DNA from: Gordonia sp. SL306
GTDB taxonomy: Bacteria > Actinomycetota > Actinomycetes > Mycobacteriales > Mycobacteriaceae
Direction of reading: 5' to 3'
Length of the DNA: 64,000 bases
Assembly (NCBI RefSeq): GCF_026625785.1
Contig: NZ_CP113063.1
Location: 2,728,001-2,792,000 of the forward strand
Part shown: positions 34,827 to 43,650 of the stretch, piece after piece
Position numbering within the stretch: position 1 is the stretch's first letter
Layout of the letters: each line of letters opens with the position of its first letter
Position numbers and translations under genes: made by a program
The notes under the pieces: model-generated
The model's database searches: none
Seen by the model: the letters and a program-made list of their open reading frames with translations, nothing else
Told to the model about the DNA's origin: nothing

Positions 34827-35978
34827 TCAGTCGCCGACGGCCGCGAGGATCGCCCGGGCGTAGGCTTCCGAACGGTCCGACCCGATGATGCCCGGCGCCA
34901 TCTTGTTCATCACGTATGAGACCGTCATCTTCTGCAGGGGGAACATCACCGTCATCGATCCACCCCAGCCGCCCCAGAAGCAGATCCGTTCGTCGGGGAG
35001 ATACGACAGTGTCGCGGGCTCGGGCAGCCCGTAGCCGATACCCCAACGCAACGGGACGCCGAGGACGAGGTCGACACCGCGTGCCTGCTCGTCGAAGATC
35101 TGGTCGATGGTCTTGTCCGACAGCAGGTTCACGCCGTCAACGGTTCCGCCGCGCGAGATCGCCGACATCACGCGCACCAGGGCACGGGCGTTGGTGTGAC
35201 CGTTCAGGGCGCCCATGTCGGCGCGGCGCCATGGGATCGTGTTGGCGGCACTCGCCTCGGCGATCGGCCCGGTGAACGTCTTGAACATCGGGGAATCGGT
35301 CGGTAGCGACGCGATGTCGATCTCCAGTGGTGGTGGCGGGATGATCTCGGCAATGCGGTCGTCGTCGGCCGGGGTGGCACCGATCTGGAGGTCGGCGCCG
35401 AGCGGTGTGGCGATCTCGTCGGCCACGAACTGCTTGAGATGCTTGCCGGTCACCCGTCGCACGATCTCCCCGAGCAGGTGTCCGTAGTCCTGTGCGTGAT
35501 AGCCCGATGCCGTTCCGGGTTCCCACCACGGGGCCTGGCGCGCAAGATGTTCGATCGCGGCGTCCCAGTCGTACATGTCGGCGACGGTGAACGGTTTCTC
35601 CCAGCCGGAGACTCCGGAGGTGTGCGCCATGACGTGGCGCACCTCGATGGACTCCTTGCCGTTCTGGGCGAACTCCGGCCAGTAGGTGGCGACCGGGGCG
35701 TGCAGATCGACGAGCCCGCGCTCGACGAGCATCAGCACCGACAGCGCGGTGATCTCCTTGGTCGTCGACCACACGTTCACGATCGTGTCGCGCTCCCACG
35801 GGAGGGTCTGTGCGGCGTCGCGGTGGCCGCCCCAGATGTCGACCACGACGTCGCCGTCGATGTCGACCGCGATGGCCGCCCCGACCTCCTCGCCCGCGGT
35901 GAGTTGCGCGGCGAGCTCGTCGCGCACCCGGTCGAACCGTGGGTCGGTGTGTCCGTGGACCTCGACGATGTCGGACAT
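34827..35978 (-). CDS. Class C beta-lactamase-like serine hydrolase
   Basis: 383-residue penicillin-binding-protein-like hydrolase or esterase of the Beta-lactamase (PF00144) family. The catalytic SxxK tetrad is in NVWSTTKEITALSVLML (about residue 74); a HTSGVSGWEKPF segment and SGYHAQDYGHLLGEIVRRVTG follow, the latter at the YxN position. No signal peptide is visible, so a cytoplasmic esterase (EstB/LipL type) is likelier than a drug-resistance beta-lactamase. ATG 35978 with GAGGAGG upstream is well supported. Confidence 0.85.
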   Translation of the reverse strand: MSDIVEVHGHTDPRFDRVRDELAAQLTAGEEVGAAIAVDIDGDVVVDIWGGHRDAAQTLPWERDTIVNVWSTTKEITALSVLMLVERGLVDLHAPVATYWPEFAQNGKESIEVRHVMAHTSGVSGWEKPFTVADMYDWDAAIEHLARQAPWWEPGTASGYHAQDYGHLLGEIVRRVTGKHLKQFVADEIATPLGADLQIGATPADDDRIAEIIPPPPLEIDIASLPTDSPMFKTFTGPIAEASAANTIPWRRADMGALNGHTNARALVRVMSAISRGGTVDGVNLLSDKTIDQIFDEQARGVDLVLGVPLRWGIGYGLPEPATLSYLPDERICFWGGWGGSMTVMFPLQKMTVSYVMNKMAPGIIGSDRSEAYARAILAAVGD

Positions 35979-36168
35979 GGCGGCCTCCTCGCAGGTGGTG
36001 GCGGGGCCGCCACACCTGTGCTGACTGTAGATCCGCAGGCCGGTCTGTGGTGGCGGATCGCGAGAGCGGCGCCGGGGGACGACGCGTCGGGTAACGTCCC
36101 GACCAAGCATTTGTTCGGGAGCGTTCCGTGATGCCGGGACACCAGCGCCGGATATGAGGAGGTTGCCG

Positions 36169-36972
36169 ATGTTCGATGTGGACCGCTATGGGCCCTGGGC
36201 CGTCATTGCCGGCGGATCCGAGGGTGTCGGAGCAGGATTCGCACGTCACCTCGCCGATGCCGGCATCAACCTCGTCCTGATCGCGCGCAAGTCCGGACCA
36301 CTCGAGGACACCGCGACGGAGATGCGCGGGCGCGGCGTCGAGGTCCGCACCCTGGCGCTCGATCTCACGCAGCCGTCGTCGATCGAGCAGATCGCTGCGG
36401 CGACCGACGACATCGACGTCGGTCTGCTGATCTACAACGCGGGCGCCAACAGCTACGGCCGGGCGTTTCTCGATGGTGAGCTCGACGGCTTCCGTTCGGT
36501 TCTGGACCTGAACATCACCGGCCAGCTGGCGCTGGTCCATCGGTTCGGCAGGCGGATGCGGAGTGCCGGACGCGGCGGCATCATCCTGGTCGGGTCGATG
36601 AGCGGCTACCTCGGCTCACGTGAGCAGAGCGTCTATGGCGGCGTCAAGGCGTTCGGTCGCATCTTCGCGGAATCAATCTGGCTGGAACTCCGCGACCACG
36701 GGATCGACGTCCTGGAATTGATTCTCGGCGTCACACGAACACCTGCGATGCAACGTGCCGGACTCGACTTCGACATCCCCGGCATCCGGGTGGCCGAGCC
36801 CGACGACGTCGCGGCGGAGGGGCTGGCACATCTGTCCGACGGGCCGGTCTGGGTCGCGGGTGGCAACGGGCGGGCCGTCGAGAAGCGCAACGGGATGGAT
36901 CGGGCCGACCTGGTACTCGGTGCGGACGAAGCGATGCGGCGAATGCTCCCGCGCGAACGGTCGAACAGATGA
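36169..36972 (+). CDS. Short-chain dehydrogenase/reductase (SDR)
   Basis: 267-residue SDR with an atypical glycine motif (AGGSEGVGAGFARHLAD). NAGANSYGRAF is at about residue 92, Ser in ILVGSMSGYLG (about 148) and Tyr/Lys in YGGVKAFGRIF (about 159-163). Substrate unknown. GAGGAGG at 36156-36162 selects ATG 36169 over the upstream ATG 36154. It overlaps the F420-type oxidoreductase by ATGA and starts a three-gene operon with that gene and an NTF2-like protein. Confidence 0.86.
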   Translation: MFDVDRYGPWAVIAGGSEGVGAGFARHLADAGINLVLIARKSGPLEDTATEMRGRGVEVRTLALDLTQPSSIEQIAAATDDIDVGLLIYNAGANSYGRAFLDGELDGFRSVLDLNITGQLALVHRFGRRMRSAGRGGIILVGSMSGYLGSREQSVYGGVKAFGRIFAESIWLELRDHGIDVLELILGVTRTPAMQRAGLDFDIPGIRVAEPDDVAAEGLAHLSDGPVWVAGGNGRAVEKRNGMDRADLVLGADEAMRRMLPRERSNR

Positions 36973-37826
36973 TGGTTCCGATCGGCGTGAACAGTCCCAT
37001 CGTGACGCAGTTCCCGGGCGCGCACTCACCGTGGGAGGTCGATGCCGGCATCGACGATCTCGCGCGCATCGCCGCTGCGGCCGATCGCCTCGGCTTCGAT
37101 CACCTCACGTGTAGCGAGCACGTGGCCGTACCCGTCGCGGTGGCCGACGAGCGAGGTGGCACCTACTGGGATCCGCTGGCCACCTTCGGTTTCCTGGCCG
37201 CCCGGACCGAGCGGATTCGGCTCGCGACACAGGTGTTGGTGCTGGGCTACCATCATCCGCTGGAAATCGCCAAGAGATACGGAACCCTCGATGCGATCAG
37301 CGGCGGCAGGCTGGTCCTGGGTGTCGGGGTCGGCTCGCTGGAGTCCGAATTCGATCTGCTCGGTGCGTCTTTCGCCGACCGCGGGGACCGCGCCGACGAC
37401 TCCTTGCGCGCGCTGCGCGCGGCCCTCTCGGCGGAACGTCCGGAATACCATGGCGTACACCATCATTTCGCGGATGTCGTGGTCCGTCCGGCGGCGATGG
37501 CAGCGCGCGTGCCGATCTGGGTCGGCGGACGGACCGGCAGGTCGTTGCGACGGGCCGTGGAGCTCGGCGACGGCTGGGTGCCGTTCGGACTCGGCCGTCG
37601 CAGGCTCCGCGAGATGCTCGACACCACCGATCGGCGCGAGGGTTTCGATGTGGTGCTCGCGGCGGGAACGGTGGAACCCCTGGCCGAACCGGAGGCCGCG
37701 CACGACGCCGTGGCGCGCACGGTCGAAGCAGGTGCGACGATCGTGGACGTCACGATCCGGGCGTCATCGGTCGACCATTACCTCGAACAACTCGAGGCGG
37801 CGGCCGAGTTGTTCGAGACGAATTGA
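36969..37826 (+). CDS. LLM-class F420-dependent oxidoreductase
   Basis: 285-residue luciferase-like monooxygenase-fold protein of the actinobacterial F420-dependent group (TIGR03619 type). Typical segments: LARIAAAADRLGFDHLTCSEH, AARTERIRLATQVLVLGYHHP, RYGTLDAISGGRLVLGVGVGS and PIWVGGRTGRSLRRAVELGDGW. The N-terminus MMVPIGVNSPIVTQFPGAHSP follows an ATGA overlap with the SDR gene. Deazaflavin F420 is the probable hydride carrier; the substrate is unknown. Confidence 0.86.
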   Translation: MMVPIGVNSPIVTQFPGAHSPWEVDAGIDDLARIAAAADRLGFDHLTCSEHVAVPVAVADERGGTYWDPLATFGFLAARTERIRLATQVLVLGYHHPLEIAKRYGTLDAISGGRLVLGVGVGSLESEFDLLGASFADRGDRADDSLRALRAALSAERPEYHGVHHHFADVVVRPAAMAARVPIWVGGRTGRSLRRAVELGDGWVPFGLGRRRLREMLDTTDRREGFDVVLAAGTVEPLAEPEAAHDAVARTVEAGATIVDVTIRASSVDHYLEQLEAAAELFETN

Positions 37827-37836
37827 GCTGTGGCAC

Positions 37837-38364
37837 ATGGATTCGGGTGACGGGACGGAGATCGCCGTGGAAGATCGGGCGCTGGAAGACCGGCTGGCAG
37901 CACTCGAGGCACGTGTGCGCCGACTCGAGGATTCCGAGGAGATCACGCAACTGATCGCCTCGTACGGACCGCTGGTCGACGACGGCGACGCCGAGAATGT
38001 CGCGCACCTCTGGGACCGACACGGCTCCTACGACGTCGACGGCCTGTCGATGACGGGTCGCGACGACATCGCCGCGATGGTGCGATCGCGTCCCCACCAG
38101 GGACTGATCGCCGAAGGTTGCGCCCATCTCCTCGGACCGGTGCGCGTCCACGTCGACGGGGACAGTGCTGTGGCGGTGTGCCATTCACTGCTGATCCGAC
38201 ACCAGGACCACGGCTTCGTGGTCCACCGCGCGACGGCCAACCATTTCACTCTCGACCGGACCGCCGACGGCTGGCGGATCGGGTGCCGCACGAGTCGAGC
38301 ACTCGACGGGCAGGAGAGTGCCCATCTGCTGCTCGGTGCCGGAGCCCGGGGAGAGCATCCGTGA
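37837..38364 (+). CDS. NTF2/SnoaL-like protein with N-terminal coiled coil
   Basis: 175-residue protein. The N-terminal helix (LEDRLAALEARVRRLEDSEE) looks like a short coiled coil, followed by an NTF2-like cone: ITQLIASYGPLVDDGDAENVAHLW, GRDDIAAMVRSRPHQ, and a C-terminal DGWRIGCRTSRALDG. Many such proteins in actinobacteria are dehydratases, isomerases or unassigned partners of redox enzymes. It is the third gene of the SDR/F420 operon, 10 nt after the oxidoreductase. ATG 37837 is tentative; later GTG codons exist. Confidence 0.78.
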   Translation: MDSGDGTEIAVEDRALEDRLAALEARVRRLEDSEEITQLIASYGPLVDDGDAENVAHLWDRHGSYDVDGLSMTGRDDIAAMVRSRPHQGLIAEGCAHLLGPVRVHVDGDSAVAVCHSLLIRHQDHGFVVHRATANHFTLDRTADGWRIGCRTSRALDGQESAHLLLGAGARGEHP

Positions 38365-38537
38365 ATTCGGTGGCGCAGGCATGACGCCCACTGCTAACCT
38401 CCCGGAGTCCGTGCGAGACAACTCAGGAGGTGGTCACCCGTGAACGTATCGATGTGGGTGCTCCTCTTCGAGGTCACGGTCGGGCGATAGGTCGCCTGAG
38501 GAGCGCCGCTACACCAGCACTCCCGAAAGGCACGACC

Positions 38538-39260
38538 ATGCACTTCGTTTCCGAAAAGCGTCTCGACGACGGCACTCTCGAGCGCGATTTCACCCTCGGT
38601 GAGATCCCCGGCACCCTGTGGACTCCCGCGGCCTCACCAGCGCCCCTGATCCTGCTCGGCCACCCCGGCGGACTGCGGAAGATGTACCCGCGCCTGGTGG
38701 GGCGCGCTCGGAGTTCTGTGGCGAACGGATTCGCCGCGGCCACCATCGAACTCCCCGGGAGCGGTGACCGGCCCCCGTCTCCGGAGGCCGAACAGTCCCG
38801 TGCAGATCTGCGCCGGGCGCTGGCGACCGGAGAGCCGGTCGACGAGATCGTCGACCGGCTCGTGCTCCCGCTTGTCGAGAAGGCGGTTCCGGAATGGCAG
38901 TGCGTCCTCGACGCATTGCTGTCGCTGCCCGAGATCCGCGGCCCGGTCGGGTACTCGGGCGGAGTGATCGCGATCGGTGTCCGGCTGGCGGCGGTCGAAC
39001 CGCGCATCGCCGCTGCCGGCCTCTTCGCCGGGAGCTTCGTTCCCCGCGCCACGATCGACGAAGCCCGTCAGATCACGATTCCGCTGCACGTCCTGCTGCA
39101 GTGGGACGACGAAGGAAACGACCGGCAGATGGCACTCGACCTGTTCGACGCCTTCGGCTCCCAGGAGAAGACCCTGCAGGCCAACATGGGCGGCCACACG
39201 GGCGTCCCCCGGTTCGCGGGAGACGACGCGGCGAGGTTCTTCGTCCGGCATCTGACATGA
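38538..39260 (+). CDS. Alpha/beta hydrolase (dienelactone-hydrolase-like)
   Basis: 240-residue alpha/beta hydrolase. The oxyanion region is LILLGHPGGLRKMYPRL, the nucleophile elbow GYSGGVIAIG (about residue 140), an acid in LLQWDDEGNDRQ and a late His in GGHTGVPRFAGDDA. Substrate unknown; likely an esterase on small hydrophobic esters. ATG 38538 is preceded by GAAAGG. A 173-nt leader separates it from the NTF2-like gene, so it probably has its own promoter. It converges with the acyl-CoA dehydrogenase. Confidence 0.78.
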   Translation: MHFVSEKRLDDGTLERDFTLGEIPGTLWTPAASPAPLILLGHPGGLRKMYPRLVGRARSSVANGFAAATIELPGSGDRPPSPEAEQSRADLRRALATGEPVDEIVDRLVLPLVEKAVPEWQCVLDALLSLPEIRGPVGYSGGVIAIGVRLAAVEPRIAAAGLFAGSFVPRATIDEARQITIPLHVLLQWDDEGNDRQMALDLFDAFGSQEKTLQANMGGHTGVPRFAGDDAARFFVRHLT

Positions 39261-39276
39261 CTGCCGGTCGGGGTGC

Positions 39277-40425
39277 CTACAGACCCATGTCGCGGCCGAT
39301 GAGGTCCTTCATGATCTCCGTCGTCCCACCGAAGATGGTCTGGATGCGGGAGTCGGTGTAGGCGCGGGCAACCCGGTACTCGTTCATGTAGCCGTAGCCG
39401 CCGTGCAACTGCAGACACTGGTCGATGACCTTCTTGGCCAGCTCGGTGCACCACCACTTGTTCTTGGCGGCATCCACGGCGGTCAGCTCGCCGTCGACCA
39501 CTGCGCGCAGGCAGCGGTCGATGTACTGCTCGGCGATGTCGAGCTCGGTGGACATCTCGGCCAGGGTGAACCGATTGTGCTGGAAGCTGCCGATCGGTTG
39601 CCCGAAAGCCTTGCGGTCCTTGACGTATTGGAGAGTCTCGTCGAAGACTGCGCGGGCGCCGGCGATCGCGCCGAGGCCGATGGAGAGTCGCTCCGACGGC
39701 AGATTTGCCATCAGATGATAGAAGCCCCGGCCCTCTTCGCCCAGGAGGTTCTCGACGGGCACGCGCACATCGTTGAAGTGCAGTTCGGCCGTGTCCTGGG
39801 CCTTGAGGCCCATCTTGTCGAGCTTGCGTCCGCGCTCGAAGCCTTCCATGCCGCGCTCGACGACGAGCAGCGAGAAGGCCTTGTGGCCTGCGGCGGGATC
39901 GGGATTCGTCCGGCAGACCACGACGACGAGATCCGAGTTGATGCCCGCCGAGATGAAGGTCTTGTTGCCGTTGAGGATGTAGTGGTCGCCGTCGAGTGTG
40001 GCCGAGGTCTTGATGCCTGCGAGGTCGCTGCCCGCGCCGGGCTCGGTCATCGCGACCGCGAGAATCGTTTCGCCGGTGGCGATCCCGGGCATCCACCGCT
40101 TCCGCTGCTCGTCGTCGGCCAGGTTGAGGAAGTACGGGACGAGGACATCGTTCTGCAGGCTCAATCCGGGTGCGGCACCGCCGAAGCGGGCGAACTCCTC
40201 GACCACCACAGCATTGAACCGGAAGTCGTCGGTGCCGCCGCCGCCGAACTCCTCCGGAATGTTGAAGCCGAGCAGCCCGGCGTCGCCCGCCTTCTTGTAG
40301 ACCTCACGATCGATCTGTCCGTTGGCCTCCCACTTCTCCACGTGGGGGGCGCACTCACGGGCCAGGAACTCGCGGGCGGTGGCGCGCAACTGCTCGTGCT
40401 CGGACTCGAAGACGGTGCGTTTCAT
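39277..40425 (-). CDS. Acyl-CoA dehydrogenase
   Basis: 382-residue full-length flavin-dependent acyl-CoA dehydrogenase. The signatures are AMTEPGAGSDLAGIKT (flavin) and QLHGGYGYMNEYRVARAYTDSRIQ near the C-terminus. The usual late YEGT motif is IFGGTTEIMKDLIGRD, with Gly in place of the medium-chain catalytic Glu, as in long-chain and isovaleryl-type enzymes whose base lies elsewhere. Third gene of an operon with a thiolase and TetR regulator (40466-42296), suggesting breakdown of a fatty or branched acyl-CoA. Confidence 0.92.
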   Translation of the reverse strand: MKRTVFESEHEQLRATAREFLARECAPHVEKWEANGQIDREVYKKAGDAGLLGFNIPEEFGGGGTDDFRFNAVVVEEFARFGGAAPGLSLQNDVLVPYFLNLADDEQRKRWMPGIATGETILAVAMTEPGAGSDLAGIKTSATLDGDHYILNGNKTFISAGINSDLVVVVCRTNPDPAAGHKAFSLLVVERGMEGFERGRKLDKMGLKAQDTAELHFNDVRVPVENLLGEEGRGFYHLMANLPSERLSIGLGAIAGARAVFDETLQYVKDRKAFGQPIGSFQHNRFTLAEMSTELDIAEQYIDRCLRAVVDGELTAVDAAKNKWWCTELAKKVIDQCLQLHGGYGYMNEYRVARAYTDSRIQTIFGGTTEIMKDLIGRDMGL

Positions 40426-40465
40426 GGTGTTACCTCAACTCCTCGGTGTGGTTCGGGTGGATGTT

Positions 40466-41128
40466 TCAGTGGTGCGCGGTCGGCCGGGCGCCGACGGCGC
40501 GCAACGAGGTCGCGGCGTAGGAGCCCGCCACCTCCGCGGGTGATCGGGTGCCGGACGGGTGGTACCAGGTGGTGACCTCCTGGCAGGCACCGAGCAGATA
40601 GCGCAGCGACTCCTTGACATCTCCCTCGATCTGGAAGTCGCCCGAGTCGATGCCGCGTCGCAGGATGTCCTCGAGGAGATCCTCCACCTCGGTGCGCATC
40701 CCGACGTAGTGCTGCCGGTGGGGATTGTCGTGGTCGAGATACCTGAGTTCGCGAGCAACACTTGCCAGTTCGAGGTCAGCCGTCATGTGCAGGACGATGG
40801 CCTCGACCGCATTCGACAGTTGTTCGGGCGGCGTGCCGGCGTCGCCGATCGCCGCGCGGACCCGACCGAGTACCGAACTCATACCCGCTTCGAGGAGCGC
40901 GACCAGGATGCCCTGCTTGTTCTCGTGGTGGTAATAGAGAGTCGGCAGCGAGACCCCGGCTCGAGCCGCGATGTCGCGGATCGAGGTGCCGTGGAAGCCA
41001 CGATCGTGGAAGGCGTCCTTCGCCGCGGCGAGCGTGCCCGGGAGCGCGATGGGCTCGATCTGGCGCCAATCCCCAGTGGTCACCTCGGCCGCGGCCGAGG
41101 TCTCAGACACGTTCGATGATCGTGGCAT
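40466..41128 (-). CDS. TetR-family regulator of the thiolase/acyl-CoA dehydrogenase operon
   Basis: 220-residue TetR-type repressor. The helix-turn-helix reads GFHGTSIRDIAARAGVSLPTLYYHHENKQGIL. The C-terminal ligand domain is helical, with LRYLDHDNPHRQHYVGMRTEVE. It sits between the thiolase (upstream, overlapping by about 26 nt) and the acyl-CoA dehydrogenase (40 nt downstream), so it is probably an acyl-CoA-responsive repressor of this operon. ATG 41128 is used; a GTG at 41110 overlapping the thiolase stop is an alternative. Confidence 0.85.
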   Translation of the reverse strand: MPRSSNVSETSAAAEVTTGDWRQIEPIALPGTLAAAKDAFHDRGFHGTSIRDIAARAGVSLPTLYYHHENKQGILVALLEAGMSSVLGRVRAAIGDAGTPPEQLSNAVEAIVLHMTADLELASVARELRYLDHDNPHRQHYVGMRTEVEDLLEDILRRGIDSGDFQIEGDVKESLRYLLGACQEVTTWYHPSGTRSPAEVAGSYAATSLRAVGARPTAHH

Positions 41129-42296
41129 TCGCCATGCCTGCACCTTCACACATCGTCTGCAGTCCGTAGCGGCCGCCGGTCGCCTCGAGGTGATTGACCA
41201 GGGTGCTGAGCAGGCGGGTGCCCGACGATCCGAGTGCATGTCCGAGGGCGATCGCCCCGCCACGCGCGTTCAGCTTGTCCGGGTCGGCACCGAACTCCTG
41301 CGCCCACGCGAGCGGTACCGACGCGAACGCCTCGTTGACCTCGTAGGCGTCGAGGTCGTCGATGGACAGGCCGGACCGTTCGAGGATCTTCCGGGTTGCC
41401 GGGATGGGCGCGGTGAGCATGAAGACCGGGTCGTCGCCCGCGAGGGAGAACGAGTGGAACCGGGCCCGCGGGGTGAGACCGAGCTTGGACGCCATCGTGT
41501 CACTCATGATGAGCGCGGCGGATGCGCCGTCGGTGAGCGGTGACGAGTTGCCCGGCGTGATGTGCCAGTTGATCTCCGGGAACCGCTGCGCATACTCCTC
41601 CGAGTAGAAGGACGCCTTGAGTCCGGACAGTTTCTCGGCAGTGGTGGACGCGCGAACGGTCTCGTCGACGGTGTGGGTGGACTTCTCGCCGTCGGCGTTC
41701 GCGACGTCGATGGGGATGATCTCCCGGTCGAAAAAGCCGTCGGCGGCGGCCTGTGCGGCACGGCGGTGCGACTCGGCGGCGAAGGCGTCGAGGGCGTCGC
41801 GATCGAACTTCCATTTCGCGGCGACGAGTTCGGCGGAGATGCCCTGTCCGACCAGGCCGTCGGGGTAGCGGGCGGCGATGCTGGGGCCGTACGGGTTCTG
41901 GCCGGCGACAGTGAATCCCATCGGCACCCGGCTCATCGACTCCACGCCCGCCGCGATCACCACGTCGTAGGCGCCGGCGATGACGCCCTGGGCGGCGAAG
42001 TGGGCGGCCTGCTGGCTGGAGCCGCACTGACGGTCGACGGTGGTGGCGGGGACCGACTCCGGGAAGCCCGCCGACAGCAGTGCGGTCCGGGAGATGTTGA
42101 GGGCCTGCTCACCGGCCTGTCCGACGCAGCCGCCGATGACGTCGTCGACGAGTGCCGGGTCGATGTCGTTGCGCTCGACCAGGGTGCGGAGGACGTGGGC
42201 GAGCAGTTCCACCGGCTGGGTCTCGGAGAGTGCGCCTCCCGGCTTGCCTTTTCCGGAGGCGAGGCGGACTACGTCGACGATGACGGCTTCAGGCAT
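41103..42296 (-). CDS. Acetyl-CoA C-acyltransferase (thiolase)
   Basis: 397-residue thiolase, cleaving beta-ketoacyl-CoA with CoA. The nucleophile is in VDRQCGSSQQAAHFAAQGV (about Cys91), the VNEAFASVPLAWAQEF segment precedes the His box GGAIALGHALGSSGTR, and the second Cys is in LQTMCEGAGMANA. First gene of the operon with TetR and acyl-CoA dehydrogenase. ATG 42296 (MPEAVIVDVVR) follows GGGAGGAAC, a good ribosome site. Confidence 0.93.
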   Translation of the reverse strand: MPEAVIVDVVRLASGKGKPGGALSETQPVELLAHVLRTLVERNDIDPALVDDVIGGCVGQAGEQALNISRTALLSAGFPESVPATTVDRQCGSSQQAAHFAAQGVIAGAYDVVIAAGVESMSRVPMGFTVAGQNPYGPSIAARYPDGLVGQGISAELVAAKWKFDRDALDAFAAESHRRAAQAAADGFFDREIIPIDVANADGEKSTHTVDETVRASTTAEKLSGLKASFYSEEYAQRFPEINWHITPGNSSPLTDGASAALIMSDTMASKLGLTPRARFHSFSLAGDDPVFMLTAPIPATRKILERSGLSIDDLDAYEVNEAFASVPLAWAQEFGADPDKLNARGGAIALGHALGSSGTRLLSTLVNHLEATGGRYGLQTMCEGAGMANATIIERV

Positions 42297-42396
42297 GAGA
42301 GTTCCTCCCGGAAACGGATGAGTACGGATCTGCACGCGGCGCCGAGACAACACAGAAGGGCACCGATCTAACGCTCGTTCTACGTGTCTAGCACGG

Positions 42397-42431
42397 CGGA
42401 ACCCGCGGAATCAATACTTCCGCGGGTTCCG
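42397..42431. terminator. Perfect 14-bp hairpin
   Basis: CGGAACCCGCGGAA, a 7-nt loop, and TTCCGCGGGTTCCG. It lies 36 nt past the stop of the minus-strand monooxygenase-fold gene and before the thiolase promoter, and probably terminates the former. Confidence 0.65.
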
Positions 42432-42466
42432 TTCGCGAGTGGTCGGGACAGACTGTGCTTTTCGGA

Positions 42467-42787
42467 CTAGATCGCGCCGCGGTCCGCGTCCCCGGCCGGT
42501 ACCGCCGTGAATGTCTTCACGTCGAGCGGGCCGGCGAGCAGGTTGCCGATGGCGGCACCGAGTTCGGTGAGGGCGGGCGCACCGCCGTGGGTGGCGAGGG
42601 CGTCCATCGACTCCCACTTCTCGATCATGACCAGGTCGGTCGAGTCGCCGGTGGCCTCGTTCAGCGAGTACTTCACGCACCCGGGTTCCGCGTGGACCTT
42701 CGGGATAGCGGCGAGAACGGCATCCTTGACGGCGGCCTCCTCACCGGGTTTGGGGGAGATGGTGGCGACGACGATCACTGGCGACAT
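42467..42787 (-). CDS. Antibiotic-biosynthesis-monooxygenase (ABM) domain protein
   Basis: 106-residue ferredoxin-like ABM-fold protein: IVVATISPKPGEEAAVKDAVLAAI, EPGCVKYSLNEATGDSTDLVMIEKWESMDAL. Such cofactor-free small proteins may be quinol monooxygenases or heme-degrading enzymes, but many lack assigned activity. ATG 42787 starts the domain directly. A strong hairpin follows its stop, and it lies 110 nt after the TetR gene upstream, so it may be separately transcribed. Confidence 0.8.
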   Translation of the reverse strand: MSPVIVVATISPKPGEEAAVKDAVLAAIPKVHAEPGCVKYSLNEATGDSTDLVMIEKWESMDALATHGGAPALTELGAAIGNLLAGPLDVKTFTAVPAGDADRGAI

Positions 42788-42897
42788 GCGAGATGGCTCC
42801 TTGCGTAGATCTTGATGGTGACGATCACCGTCCGACGTTAGGGCATCGGCGGGTGCTGATGGGCAATACCTCCACAACCGTTGTCCACAGGGGGTTT

Positions 42898-43533
42898 TCA
42901 GTCCGTCCGTGGCTGTTCGAGGTACGCGACGATCGCATTGGTGAGACCCCGACGGGCCTCGTCGAGATCCGAGTACGTGCCTAGCTGCGCTTCGGAGACC
43001 ATGCCCCGCATCGAGCCGGGGATGAACGCGGCAACCTCGCGGACCCGGACCGGGTCGACGTCGAGGTCTGCAAACGCCTTCTGGCAGGACCGCGCCCAGC
43101 TCTCCTTCCAGGAGGCGAGCTCGGCGGCGGTGTTCGGGTAGAGGCGCTCGAGCTCGGCGTGGTCGCGGGGCAGCGCCGCCCGCAGATTCTCGATGGCGCG
43201 GGCGTCGACCGATGTCGTCAGACCGACGAACAGCATATCGATGATCTCCGCGACACGTTGGTGCAGCGGCGCCGTGTTGTTCTCGCGATACGGCAGCTCG
43301 CCTCGTCGTTCCGCGCTGCGTCGCAGGACGGCCGCCCACAGTCCGTCGACATCGCCGAACTGGTATTTGACGGTGCCCCAGGTGGCGCCGATGTCTTTCG
43401 CGATGCGATTGGCGGACACCGATCCGGGGCCGCCCGACGCCAGCGATCTCAGTGCGGCGTCGAGCATTGCCTGACGGGTGGCGACGCCGCGGCGGTTGGT
43501 CCGTCGGCCGCTGACGCCCGCTCGGGTGGTCAT
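42898..43533 (-). CDS. TetR-family regulator
   Basis: 211-residue TetR-type regulator. After a basic N-terminus (RRTNRRGVATRQ) comes the helix-turn-helix segment VSANRIAKDIGATWGTVKYQFGDVDGLW. The ligand domain is helical and Glu/Arg-rich. It is divergent from the Rieske oxygenase operon; direct repeats in the shared gap (43564-43599) are the likely binding site, so it probably represses that operon. ATG 43533 gives MTTRAGVSGR. Confidence 0.85.
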   Translation of the reverse strand: MTTRAGVSGRRTNRRGVATRQAMLDAALRSLASGGPGSVSANRIAKDIGATWGTVKYQFGDVDGLWAAVLRRSAERRGELPYRENNTAPLHQRVAEIIDMLFVGLTTSVDARAIENLRAALPRDHAELERLYPNTAAELASWKESWARSCQKAFADLDVDPVRVREVAAFIPGSMRGMVSEAQLGTYSDLDEARRGLTNAIVAYLEQPRTD

Positions 43534-43563
43534 GCCTGCCGATCCTAGCCGGGTTCGACGATG

Positions 43564-43599
43564 TTTCGTAGAACCCCCTGTCATTCTTTCGTAGAACCC
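43564..43599 (+). promoter_or_regulatory. Direct-repeat operator for the Rieske operon
   Basis: TTTCGTAGAACCC occurs twice, at 43564-43576 and 43587-43599, 23 bp apart (about two helix turns), in the gap between the divergent TetR gene and the Rieske oxygenase gene. This placement fits tandem regulator binding. Confidence 0.55.
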
Positions 43600-43650
43600 A
43601 CTACCATTTTGGATGCCCAGAACTCGGCCGTGCGGGAAAGGACGATCGAC

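Noticed and set aside
38365-38537. Leader before the alpha/beta hydrolase with GAGGAGCGCCGC, resembling the start of an S-adenosylhomocysteine riboswitch
   Set aside because: The later conserved blocks and closing stem of that riboswitch are not found, and the downstream gene is unrelated to SAH metabolism.
33301-39260. The hydrolases at 33301-34365 and 38538-39260 as the missing PcaD
   Set aside because: Neither matches PcaD in length plus motifs; the first is PHA-synthase-like and the second dienelactone-hydrolase-like, and both lie outside the pca operon.
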